NCBI RefSeq assembly: GCF_003030465.1
Contig: NZ_CP028339.1
Coordinates: 2,480,001-2,544,000, forward strand
Length of the DNA: 64,000 nucleotides
DNA from: Thauera aromatica K172
GTDB taxonomy: Bacteria > Pseudomonadota > Gammaproteobacteria > Burkholderiales > Rhodocyclaceae
Direction: 5' to 3'
The notes under the pieces are model-generated. The model was not told where the DNA came from. It saw nothing but the letters and a program-made list of their open reading frames with translations, and did no database searches. This document shows positions 8,387-17,411 of the stretch, piece by piece (the first letter of the stretch is position 1; each line of letters begins with the position of its first letter). The position numbers were made by a program, and so were the translations under genes.

Positions 8387-8806
8387 TCAATCCACCAGGG
8401 CGTCCAGCGCCTTCTGGAAGCGGTTGGCGTGCGAACGCTCGGCCTTGGCGAGGGTTTCGAACCAGTCGGCGATTTCCTCGAAACCTTCGTCGCGCGCTGC
8501 TTTCGCCATTCCAGGGTACATGTCGGTGTACTCGTGCGTCTCACCGGCGATGGCCGCGCCGAGGTTTTGCCGCGTCGCCCCGAACGGCAACCCGGTCGCG
8601 GGGTCGCCACAGGCCTCGAGATACTCGAGATGGCCATGGGCATGCCCCGTCTCACCTTCGGCCGTGGAGCGGAACACCGCGGCAACGTCGTTCTGCCCCT
8701 CGACGTCGGCTTTGGCGGCGAAATAGAGATAGCGCCTGTTGGCCTGGGACTCGCCCGCGAAAGCGGCCTTCAGGTTCTCTTCGGTACGGGATCCTTTCAG
8801 TTCCAT
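8387..8806 (-). CDS. Rubrerythrin, short form without rubredoxin domain
   Basis: A 139-residue ferritin-like di-iron protein, expected to reduce hydrogen peroxide in the cytoplasm. Ligand motifs are in order: [10 protein letters not shown] (residue 18), [11 protein letters not shown] (about 50), [12 protein letters not shown] (about 88) and [11 protein letters not shown] (about 120). The C-terminal rubredoxin domain of classical rubrerythrin is absent, so electrons must come from another protein; the Fe-S protein encoded next is the natural candidate. ATG 8806 is preceded by GAAGGAGAGG. It heads a leftward operon and has an inverted repeat in its leader. Confidence 0.93.
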   Translation of the reverse strand: MELKGSRTEENLKAAFAGESQANRRYLYFAAKADVEGQNDVAAVFRSTAEGETGHAHGHLEYLEACGDPATGLPFGATRQNLGAAIAGETHEYTDMYPGMAKAARDEGFEEIADWFETLAKAERSHANRFQKALDALVD

Positions 8807-8831
8807 CTTCCTCTCCTTCTCGTCCACGATC

Positions 8832-8859
8832 GAATGCACCGTTTTTCCACGGTGCATTC
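8832..8859 (-). promoter_or_regulatory. Inverted repeat upstream of rubrerythrin
   Basis: Perfect 10-bp arms GAATGCACCG (8832-8841) and CGGTGCATTC (8850-8859) with an eight-base loop, 26-53 nt before the rubrerythrin start. It may be a protein-binding site or a leader hairpin. It does not match FNR, IscR or OxyR sites as I know them. Confidence 0.45.
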
Positions 8860-8932
8860 CAAACCTAGACAATCAGGAGGCGAATCCCAAATTGAAACCG
8901 GCTATGCCTGCGATCGCGCGGCGCTATTTCCG

Positions 8933-9496
8933 CTACGCTCCGCGCACCGACGCGCCCAGCACGACGCGCACCGGCTCGACCGGTTCGCGCAGGCGGTAGC
9001 TCTCCGGCATTTCGAACGCGCGCGTGCGAAAGAGGATGCGGGCAAGCTCGATCAACGCCAGCTGATAGACCTGGCGCTTGAATTCGATCACCGCTTCAAG
9101 CGGCACCCAGTAGTCGCTCCACCGCCAGGCATCGAATTCTGGGTGCGAGCTGGCACGCAACGACACGTCCGAGTCGCGCCCCACCAGCCGCAGCAGAAAC
9201 CAGATCTGTTTCTGCCCGCGGTACGTGTTGCGCCACTCGCGCCGGATCCAGTGCCGGGGTACCTCGTAGCGCAACCACCCGCGGGTGCGCCCGAGGATCT
9301 TCACATGCTCCGGACGCAATCCGACTTCCTCGTGGAGTTCCCGGTACATGGCCTGCTCGGGAGACTCGCCGTGCTTGATGCCGCCTTGGGGAAACTGCCA
9401 GGAATGCTCGCGAATGCGCTTGCCCCAGAACACCTCGTTGCGCGCATTGACCAGAATGATGCCGACGTTCGGGCGAAAGCCTTCACGATCAAGCAT
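8933..9496 (-). CDS. rppH: RNA pyrophosphohydrolase RppH
   Basis: A 187-residue Nudix hydrolase that removes pyrophosphate from the 5' end of mRNA and so starts decay. The N-terminus [17 protein letters not shown] and the downstream [10 protein letters not shown] are diagnostic. The Nudix box is [20 protein letters not shown] (positions about 38-57). Residues after about 160 are less conserved. ATG 9496 is chosen by homology; the frame is open further upstream without similarity. Divergent from proS. Confidence 0.95.
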   Translation of the reverse strand: MLDREGFRPNVGIILVNARNEVFWGKRIREHSWQFPQGGIKHGESPEQAMYRELHEEVGLRPEHVKILGRTRGWLRYEVPRHWIRREWRNTYRGQKQIWFLLRLVGRDSDVSLRASSHPEFDAWRWSDYWVPLEAVIEFKRQVYQLALIELARILFRTRAFEMPESYRLREPVEPVRVVLGASVRGA

Positions 9497-9623
9497 GATG
9501 AACCTTCGAATTCGGTTGATTGGTGCCGATTTTTCCACACTTGCGCACGCTTTGAAAGCGCACCCACGGCACACACCACCGCGATCCGGCTGCCCACGCA
9601 CGGCGAACGACCACGCCATGAGC

Positions 9624-9629
9624 TAGAAT
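9624..9629 (+). promoter_or_regulatory. -10 element of proS
   Basis: AGCTAGAAT, 60 nt before the proS start. No clear -35. The same GCTAGAAT-like element recurs upstream of other genes in this window. Confidence 0.4.
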
Positions 9630-9688
9630 CCCGCCCTCAATCACGCCTTTAACGCCACGCTTTTAACGCCTTTACGCCGAAGACTCTC

Positions 9689-11437
9689 ATGCGCGCCAGC
9701 CAGTTCCACCTGTTCACCCTCAAGGAAGCCCCCTCCGACGCCGAAGTCGTCAGCCAGAAGCTGATGCTGCGCGCCGGCATGATCCGCAAGACCGCCGCCG
9801 GCATCTACAGCTACCTGCCGCTGGGCCTGCGTGCGATCCGCAAGGTCGAAACGATCATCCGCGAGGAGATGGACCGCGCCGGCGCGATGGAGCTCGCCAT
9901 GCCGCTGGTGCAGCCGGCCGAACTGTGGCAGGAGACCGGGCGCTGGGACAAGATGGGCCCGGAAATGCTGCGCCTGAAGGACCGCCACGAGCGCGATTTC
10001 GCCCTCCAGCCCACCTCCGAGGAAGTCGTCACCGACATCGCGCGCCAGGAGCTGAAGAGCTACCGCCAGCTGCCGAAGAACTTCTACCAGATCCAGACCA
10101 AGTTCCGCGACGAGCGCCGGCCGCGCTTCGGCGTCATGCGCGGGCGCGAGTTCACCATGAAGGACGCCTACTCCTTCGACCGCAGCGCGGAAGCCGCGGG
10201 GCGCAGCTACGACATCATGTTCGCCGCCTACAAGCGCATCTTCGACCGCCTCGGCCTCGAGTACCGCGCGGTGGCGGCCGACACCGGCGCCATCGGCGGC
10301 GACCGCTCGCACGAATTCCAGGTCATCGCCGACACCGGCGAAGACGCCATCGTCTACAGCCCGGACTCCGACTACGCCGCCAACATCGAGCTCGCCGAAG
10401 CGGTATCGCTGCTCGCCCGCCGCGCCGAGCCCGCCAGGGCACTGGAGAAGACCCCCACTCCGGGCAAGGCCACCTGCGAGGATGTCGCCGAACTGCTCGG
10501 CGTGCCGCTCGCCACCACGGTGAAGTCGCTGGTGCTCGCCACCGACGACGTCGACGAGAAGGGCAATCCCGCCGGCGTCACCGTATGGCTGCTGCTGGTG
10601 CGCGGCGACCACGCCTTGAACGAGGTCAAGGCGGGCAAGCTGCCGGGCCTCAAAGCCGGCTTCCGCTTCGCCACCGAAGCCGAGATCCTCGAACACTTCG
10701 GCTGCAAACCGGGCTACCTCGGCCCGATCGGGCTCCAGAAACCGGTCAGGGTCATCGCCGACCGCACGGTCGCCCACATGGCCGACTTCATCTGCGGCGC
10801 CAACGACGAGGACTTCCACTTCACCGGCGCGAACTGGGGCCGCGACCTGCCCGAGCCCGAGCTCGTCGCCGACATCCGCAACGTCATCGAGGGCGACCCG
10901 AGCCCGGACGGCCGCGGCGTGCTCGCGATCCAGCGCGGGATCGAGGTCGGCCACGTGTTCTACCTCGGCACCAAGTATTCGAAGGCGATGAATGCCACCT
11001 TCCTCGACGAGGACGGCAAGCCCAAGCACTTCGAGATGGGCTGCTACGGCATCGGCGTCACCCGCATCCTCGGCGCCGCGATCGAGCAGAACCACGACGG
11101 CCGCGGCATCATCTGGCCGACGGCGATCGCGCCGTTCGAAGTGGTGATCTGCCCGGTCGGCTGGGGCAAGTCGCAGGCGGTGCGCGATGAGGCGCAGAAG
11201 CTCTACGATGCACTCAGCGCTACCGGCGTCGACGCCATCCTCGACGACCGCGACGAGCGCCCGGGGGTGATGTTCGCCGACTGGGAACTCATCGGCGTGC
11301 CGCACCGCATCACCATCGGCGATCGCGGCCTCAAGGAAGGCGTGGCCGAATACCAGGGCCGGCGCGACGTCGAAGCCGCCAGGCTGCCCGTGGGCGAAGT
11401 CCTCGGCCACGTCCTCGACCGCCTGCGCCAGAGCTGA
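9689..11437 (+). CDS. proS: Prolyl-tRNA synthetase
   Basis: A 582-residue class II synthetase of the bacterial type. The N-terminal catalytic core starts [15 protein letters not shown] and has motif 2 around [19 protein letters not shown] near residue 140. An editing (INS) domain occupies roughly residues 220-405, ending near the conserved [13 protein letters not shown]. The catalytic core resumes with [12 protein letters not shown] and the anticodon-binding domain closes the protein ([17 protein letters not shown]). ATG 9689 fits all known members. A lytic transglycosylase follows 7 nt later and is probably co-transcribed. Confidence 0.98.
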   Translation: MRASQFHLFTLKEAPSDAEVVSQKLMLRAGMIRKTAAGIYSYLPLGLRAIRKVETIIREEMDRAGAMELAMPLVQPAELWQETGRWDKMGPEMLRLKDRHERDFALQPTSEEVVTDIARQELKSYRQLPKNFYQIQTKFRDERRPRFGVMRGREFTMKDAYSFDRSAEAAGRSYDIMFAAYKRIFDRLGLEYRAVAADTGAIGGDRSHEFQVIADTGEDAIVYSPDSDYAANIELAEAVSLLARRAEPARALEKTPTPGKATCEDVAELLGVPLATTVKSLVLATDDVDEKGNPAGVTVWLLLVRGDHALNEVKAGKLPGLKAGFRFATEAEILEHFGCKPGYLGPIGLQKPVRVIADRTVAHMADFICGANDEDFHFTGANWGRDLPEPELVADIRNVIEGDPSPDGRGVLAIQRGIEVGHVFYLGTKYSKAMNATFLDEDGKPKHFEMGCYGIGVTRILGAAIEQNHDGRGIIWPTAIAPFEVVICPVGWGKSQAVRDEAQKLYDALSATGVDAILDDRDERPGVMFADWELIGVPHRITIGDRGLKEGVAEYQGRRDVEAARLPVGEVLGHVLDRLRQS

Positions 11438-11444
11438 ACCCGCG

Positions 11445-12107
11445 ATGCCCGGCCCGCGCGCCTACCTGGGCCGGATCGCCGCAACGCTCTGCCTGGCGGC
11501 CGCCAGTGGCAACGCAGTCGCAGGGGCACAGCAGTACGAGCCGATGGCCGCGAGCGTGCGCGCGTCCCTGCACGCTGCGGTCAGCGACGCCGCCGCGCCG
11601 GTGCTGCCGATTCCGGATGCGGAAGAACGCGCGCGATGGCTCGTCGAAATGTCGCGCAGGCTGGAAAAGCGCATCCCGGACGAGGCCTACCGCACCGAGC
11701 TGCTGACTTCCATCCATTACGAAGCCACCCGCGCCGGTCTCGACCCGCAGCTGGTGCTCGGCCTGATCCAGGTCGAGAGCGGCTTTCGTAAGTACGCCAT
11801 CTCATCGGCCGGCGCCCGCGGCTACATGCAGATCATGCCGTTCTGGGTGAAGCTCATCGGCCGCGAGGACGACAACCTCTTCCACCTGCGCACCAACCTG
11901 CGCTACGGCTGCACCATCCTGCGCCACTACCTCGATATCGAGAAAGGCGACCTCTTCCGCGCGCTCGGCCGCTACAACGGCAGCCTGGGCAAGGCGCACT
12001 ATCCCGGTCAGGTGCGCACGGCCTGGGAAAAGCACTGGCACTGGGAACCGGAGCGGCTCGCCGCCGCCCCCCAGGCCCGGGGCACACCCGCGGCGAGCGC
12101 GCGCTGA
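11445..12107 (+). CDS. Lytic transglycosylase, SLT domain
   Basis: A 220-residue exported protein with signal peptide (RIAATLCLAAASGNAVAGA). The SLT domain occupies about residues 85-190. The catalytic glutamate is in IQVESGFRKYAISSAGARG and the fold continues with YMQIMPFWVKLIG and LGRYNGSLG. It cleaves the glycan strand of peptidoglycan between MurNAc and GlcNAc. Pairing with proS seven bases upstream is common in betaproteobacteria. The last 20 residues are proline/alanine-rich and probably disordered. Confidence 0.9.
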   Translation: MPGPRAYLGRIAATLCLAAASGNAVAGAQQYEPMAASVRASLHAAVSDAAAPVLPIPDAEERARWLVEMSRRLEKRIPDEAYRTELLTSIHYEATRAGLDPQLVLGLIQVESGFRKYAISSAGARGYMQIMPFWVKLIGREDDNLFHLRTNLRYGCTILRHYLDIEKGDLFRALGRYNGSLGKAHYPGQVRTAWEKHWHWEPERLAAAPQARGTPAASAR

Positions 12108-12113
12108 ACACCG

Positions 12114-12130
12114 CCCCCGTGTCGCGGGGG
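12114..12130. terminator. Weak terminator-like hairpin
   Basis: CCCCCG (12114-12119) and CGGGGG (12125-12130) between the convergent transglycosylase and bactofilin genes. No T-run, so weakly supported. Confidence 0.3.
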
Positions 12131-12205
12131 ACAGCACACAGGCGGCAGCCACCGCCCCCGACCGTGTGCCCCCGTGCCGGCGGGTTCCCGCCCGCAGCGC
12201 CGGCC

Positions 12206-12811
12206 TCAGCCGGCGACCGCGGCGAGCGGACGCGGCTCAGATGCCCTGGCGTCGACCGCGCGCAGACCTTCCTTGCCCGCCGAAGCCAGCGATTGCACGT
12301 CGCCGGAAAGCTCCCCCCCTTCCTCGATCAGGATCTTGCCGTAACGGATCTTGCCGCTGACACGGCCAGTCGAATGGACCAGCAGCTGCTGGCGCGCGGT
12401 CAGTTCACCCTCGAAGTGGCCATGGATTTCGGCGATGTCGATGCCCACGGAGCCCTTGTAGGCGCCGTTCTCGGCGATGCGCAGGACGCGGCTGTCCATC
12501 GTCGCCTCGACCCGCCCTTCCACTACCAGGGTGTCGCAGTCGAGAATCTCCGCCCCCTTGAGCTTGACGTCCGGACCGACGATCAGCCGGCTCCCTCCCG
12601 ACGAGCCCTCGGCCCGGGCAGCGACGTCGGCAGCCAACGCCCTCGCCTTCACCGCAGCATCCCCGGTAGCGGCCGGCGCCGGGTTCGTGGCACCCCCTCC
12701 GGCGGCGACCGCCGCAGCGCTCGCCGACACCGTACTTCCCAACGGCTGCGAGCTCGTGCGGGAAAGGGGGTTTTTTGCGGCTTTATGGAACAGGTTGGGC
12801 TTGTTGAACAT
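12206..12811 (-). CDS. Bactofilin family protein
   Basis: A 201-residue cytoskeletal protein. Residues 1-75 are a low-complexity Ala/Ser linker after a basic start (MFNKPNLFHKAAKN). Residues 78-180 form the right-handed beta-helix with short hydrophobic repeats: SRLIVGPDVKLKG, CDTLVVEGRVEA, HGHFEGELTARQQLLVHST. Bactofilins polymerise without nucleotide and organise cell-wall enzymes at the membrane, which suits the lytic transglycosylase next door. ATG 12811 has an AAGGAGATC site; the frame is open further upstream but without family similarity. Confidence 0.9.
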   Translation of the reverse strand: MFNKPNLFHKAAKNPLSRTSSQPLGSTVSASAAAVAAGGGATNPAPAATGDAAVKARALAADVAARAEGSSGGSRLIVGPDVKLKGAEILDCDTLVVEGRVEATMDSRVLRIAENGAYKGSVGIDIAEIHGHFEGELTARQQLLVHSTGRVSGKIRYGKILIEEGGELSGDVQSLASAGKEGLRAVDARASEPRPLAAVAG

Positions 12812-13259
12812 GCGATCTCCTTGAAGGTGGTGCAGACCCTGTGCTGCAGTCCGGCAGTCCAAAGAGCAATTGCCATGCCCAGAGATGAATAAGCTTACCG
12901 GATCAATCACCTGCCGGCCGCCGCCGATGCCTGGCGCAGCCGTGGGGGGCGACGCTGCGGGGCATTCTGTCGCTGCTGCCCGACGGCACTTTGCGCCGCA
13001 CCTCCAATCGCCCGCCGGGCAAAGCGTTTCCGGTGTCGCCTGCAGGCGACGGGTAGGCCCATGCTTACTTCGATTTGCATTTTCCTCGCCTCGAGAGCGC
13101 GCGCACTGACCTAGACTCCGGAGCTTGTCGCCGCTGCGCCACGCAGCGTGCATCGGAACATGCCCCTTTTTTCCGGCCCCTCATGTTTCGTCCCTCCTGT
13201 CGCCCTCCCCTGCCATCGAGCGTTCCGCCGGCCTGCGCTGCACCGGCGGGCCGTGCCGG
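12812..13259. other. Intergenic stretch between bactofilin and response regulator
   Basis: About 450 nt between divergent genes. It holds the bactofilin ribosome site, a 16-bp palindrome (13035-13050) and a -10-like TAGACT (13112-13117) ahead of the response-regulator gene. Frames that cross it lack any family similarity. I see no sigma-54 site. Confidence 0.5.
13035..13050. repeat. 16-bp perfect palindrome
   Basis: GTCGCCTGCAGGCGAC, an uninterrupted palindrome in the divergent bactofilin/response-regulator gap. It could be an operator, or chance in GC-rich DNA. Confidence 0.4.
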
Positions 13260-14654
<1,395 letters not shown>

Positions 14655-14676
14655 CCCACCCGCACAGGAGTCGACC

Positions 14677-14862
14677 ATGATCAAGCGCCAGACCATTGCT
14701 GTAATCATCGCCACCACCGCTATGGCCTATTCCATTTACACCCCGGCCCAGGCGGCGAGTCTGCTCTCCGCCGCGCAGATCAACCTGCCGAGCAACTGCG
14801 CCGGCGACAGTCACGATCCCCGCGACGGCAAGGACAAGGCCGCCAAGCCCGTGCGCAGCTGA
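14677..14862 (+). CDS. Small exported protein of unknown function
   Basis: A 61-residue protein I do not recognise. Residues 1-26 form a clear signal peptide (KRQTIAVIIATTAMAYS then cleavage after AQA). The mature part is about 35 residues, polar, with one cysteine (LPSNCAGDSHDPRDG) and a lysine-rich end. ATG 14677 has an AGGAG site nine bases upstream. It starts 22 nt after the response-regulator stop on the same strand, so co-transcription is likely. A role as a secreted signal, adaptor or envelope peptide is speculation. Confidence 0.6.
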   Translation: MIKRQTIAVIIATTAMAYSIYTPAQAASLLSAAQINLPSNCAGDSHDPRDGKDKAAKPVRS

Positions 14863-14950
14863 ACACGGCGCACACGCCGTCCCCCGCCACAGCCTCGTCC
14901 GCACCGGGCGGCGCAGCCGAGCGGGGAGCGGCCGGCGCGCCTTCGATCGA

Positions 14951-16396
14951 TCAGGCGGTGCCGCCCACCGTCAACCCGTCGATGCGCAGCGTCGGCTGGC
15001 CGACGCCGACCGGCACGCTCTGGCCGTCCTTGCCGCAGGTGCCGACGCCGGGGTCGAGCGCCATGTCGTTGCCGACCATCTTCACCTTGGTCAGCACGTC
15101 CGGGCCATTACCGATCAGGGTCGCCCCCTTCACCGGGCGGGTGACCTTGCCGTCCTCGATCAAGTAGGCTTCGGCGGTCGAGAACACGAACTTGCCCGAC
15201 GTGATATCGACCTGTCCGCCGCCGAAATTGGCCGCATACAAGCCCTTCTTCACCGAGCGGATGATTTCTTCCGGGGCCTTGTCGCCGTTCAGCATGTAGG
15301 TGTTGGTCATGCGCGGCAGCGGCAGGTGGGCGAAGGACTCACGCCGGCCGTTGCCGGTCGGCGCCATCCCCATCAGGCGAGCGTTCATCATGTCCTGGAG
15401 GTAGCCGGTGAGGATGCCGTCCTCGATCAGCACGGTGCGCTCGGTGGGATTGCCTTCGTCGTCGATCGACAGCGAGCCGCGGCGGTCGGGCAGAGTGCCA
15501 TCATCGACCACGGTGACTCCTTTCGCCGCCACCTGCTGGCCGATGCGCCCGGAAAACGCCGAACTGCCCTTGCGGTTGAAGTCGCCTTCGAGGCCGTGGC
15601 CGATCGCCTCGTGGAGCAGGATTCCCGGCCATCCCGGACCGAGCACGACCGGCATGCTGCCGGCCGGCGCCGGATCCGCGCCCAGGTTCACCCGTGCCTG
15701 ATGGACTGCCGCGCGCGCGTAGGTGCGCAGCCGCTCGTCGTCGAAATAACCGTAATCGTAGCGCCCGCCGCCGCCGCCGCTGCCCTGCTCGCGGCGACCG
15801 TTCTCTTCCATGATCACGGTCAGCGACACCCGCACCAGCGGGCGCACGTCGGCCGCCAGATGGCCGTCGCTGCGTGCCACCATCACCACCTCCCACGAAC
15901 CGGCGATATGCGCCATGACCTGGGTCACGCGCGAATCCTCGGCGCGGGCGAGGCTTTCCAGGCGTTCGAGCAGCTTCACCTTGGCGGTGTCGTCGAGCGA
16001 ATCGAGCGGGTCGTCGGCGCGGTAAAGGCGGCTCTCGCGCCCTTGCCGGCGGATGCCGACCTGGCGCCGCTCGCCGGCGACGGCAATCGCGCGCGTCGTC
16101 GTCGCAGCCCCCAGCAGCGCATCGAGCGAAATATCGTCCGAGTAGGCGAAGGCGGTCTTCTCGCCGCTGATCGCGCGCACGCCGACCCCCTGCTCGATCT
16201 CGAAGCTGCCCGATTTGACGATGCCTTCTTCCAGGCTCCAGGCTTCGGAGCGCTGGTACTGGAAGTACAGGTCGGCGAAGTCGATATCGTGGCGCATCAG
16301 CGCGCGGAAGGTTTTTTCCAGTTCCGCCTCGCCGAGCCCATAGGGCGACAGCAGATGACGATCGGCGATATCCAGCAGGGAGGTGTTGTTGCTCAT
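14951..16396 (-). CDS. tldD: Metalloprotease TldD
   Basis: A 481-residue zinc protease subunit that with TldE/PmbA degrades unfolded peptides and processes peptide natural products. The metal motif HEAIGHGLEGD (HExxxH) is near residue 262. The N-terminus (SLLDIADRHLLSPYGL) and C-terminal Gly-rich domain (VGTCGKDGQSVPVGVGQPTLRI) are typical. The partner gene pmbA lies 30 kb away at 46441. The nitrilase and YhdP genes upstream on the same strand form a neighbourhood also known from enterobacteria. Confidence 0.96.
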   Translation of the reverse strand: MSNNTSLLDIADRHLLSPYGLGEAELEKTFRALMRHDIDFADLYFQYQRSEAWSLEEGIVKSGSFEIEQGVGVRAISGEKTAFAYSDDISLDALLGAATTTRAIAVAGERRQVGIRRQGRESRLYRADDPLDSLDDTAKVKLLERLESLARAEDSRVTQVMAHIAGSWEVVMVARSDGHLAADVRPLVRVSLTVIMEENGRREQGSGGGGGRYDYGYFDDERLRTYARAAVHQARVNLGADPAPAGSMPVVLGPGWPGILLHEAIGHGLEGDFNRKGSSAFSGRIGQQVAAKGVTVVDDGTLPDRRGSLSIDDEGNPTERTVLIEDGILTGYLQDMMNARLMGMAPTGNGRRESFAHLPLPRMTNTYMLNGDKAPEEIIRSVKKGLYAANFGGGQVDITSGKFVFSTAEAYLIEDGKVTRPVKGATLIGNGPDVLTKVKMVGNDMALDPGVGTCGKDGQSVPVGVGQPTLRIDGLTVGGTA

Positions 16397-16480
16397 TGAA
16401 AATCCTCGGTACGGTGCCGGGTTGGACCGGCCCCGAGTGAAAACGATCGGCCGACGCGGCCGCTGCGGTAGAGTTCCGCT

Positions 16481-17326
16481 TCAGCCCAGACAACGGTGGC
16501 GCAGCGCCGGCAGGCTTTCGCGCACCTCGGCGATGCGCCCCGGATCGAGCTCGGCAAGCACCACGCCCGGTCCTTCCTCACGGCAGGCGAGTACCTCGCC
16601 CCAGGGGTCAATAATCATCGTGTGCCCCCAGGTGCGGCGCCCGCCCGGATGGCGCCCGCCCTGCGCCGGCGCCATCACGTAGCACTGGTTCTCGATCGCG
16701 CGTGCGCGCAGCAACACTTCCCAGTGTGCCCGCCCGGTGGTGAAGGTGAATGCTGCCGGCAGCACGATCAGGTCGACTTCGCCCATCGCCCGGAACAGCT
16801 CCGGAAAGCGCAGGTCGTAGCACACCGACAGTCCGGTGCGCCCGACCGGCGAATCGAAGCAGCACACTTCGCCGCCCCGCTCGATGGTCGCCGCTTCGTC
16901 GTAGCGCTCCTCGCCGCGGCAAAAGCCGAACAGGTGGATCTTGTCATAGCGCGCGACACGGCGCCCCTGGTCGTCGAACACCAGGGTGCTGTTGCGCACC
17001 CTGTCGTCGACGCTGGCGCACAATGGAATCGTGCCGCCGACCAGCCACACGCCGTGACGGCGCGCGGTGGCGGCGAGAAAGTCCTGCAGCGGACCGTCGC
17101 CTTCGGCTTCGCGGATGCGTACCTTGGCCGACTCGTCGGTGCTGATCAGCGGAAAATACTCGGGCAGGGCCACCAGGACGGCCCCGGCGGCGGCGGCCTC
17201 GGCCACCAGCGCCGCAGCCGCGTCGAGGTTGGCGTCGACGTCCGGTCCGGAGACGGTCTGGATCGCGGCGATGCGGACCGGGCCGGGCGGTCGGTGGAAA
17301 GCTTGGGGGGCGGGGCTGGAGTTCAT
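16481..17326 (-). CDS. Carbon-nitrogen hydrolase (Nit1-type omega-amidase/deaminated-glutathione amidase family)
   Basis: A 281-residue cytoplasmic amidase of the nitrilase superfamily. The Glu-Lys-Cys triad is visible: ALPEYFPL near residue 60, YDKIHLFGF near 130 and SVCYDLRFPELFR near 168. NitFhit/Nit1-like members cleave deaminated glutathione, a repair role; that substrate is inferred from similarity. It lies 84 nt upstream of tldD and 85 nt after yhdP on the same strand, so a three-gene transcript is likely. Confidence 0.88.
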   Translation of the reverse strand: MNSSPAPQAFHRPPGPVRIAAIQTVSGPDVDANLDAAAALVAEAAAAGAVLVALPEYFPLISTDESAKVRIREAEGDGPLQDFLAATARRHGVWLVGGTIPLCASVDDRVRNSTLVFDDQGRRVARYDKIHLFGFCRGEERYDEAATIERGGEVCCFDSPVGRTGLSVCYDLRFPELFRAMGEVDLIVLPAAFTFTTGRAHWEVLLRARAIENQCYVMAPAQGGRHPGGRRTWGHTMIIDPWGEVLACREEGPGVVLAELDPGRIAEVRESLPALRHRCLG

Positions 17327-17411
17327 CTGTCGTGTCGCTTGGGGTCGGAAGAGAGGCAGGCGCGGAACCGGGGCCCGGCCCGCAGATGCGGCCCCGGCAG
17401 CGCCGAGCGCG

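Noticed and set aside
9641-11410. Minus-strand frame opposite proS
   Set aside because: Shadow of the proS codon pattern; no ribosome site and no domain.
12811-12860. Sigma-54 site near bactofilin
   Set aside because: TGGC and TTGC are present, but the spacing between them is far too short for the -24/-12 pattern.
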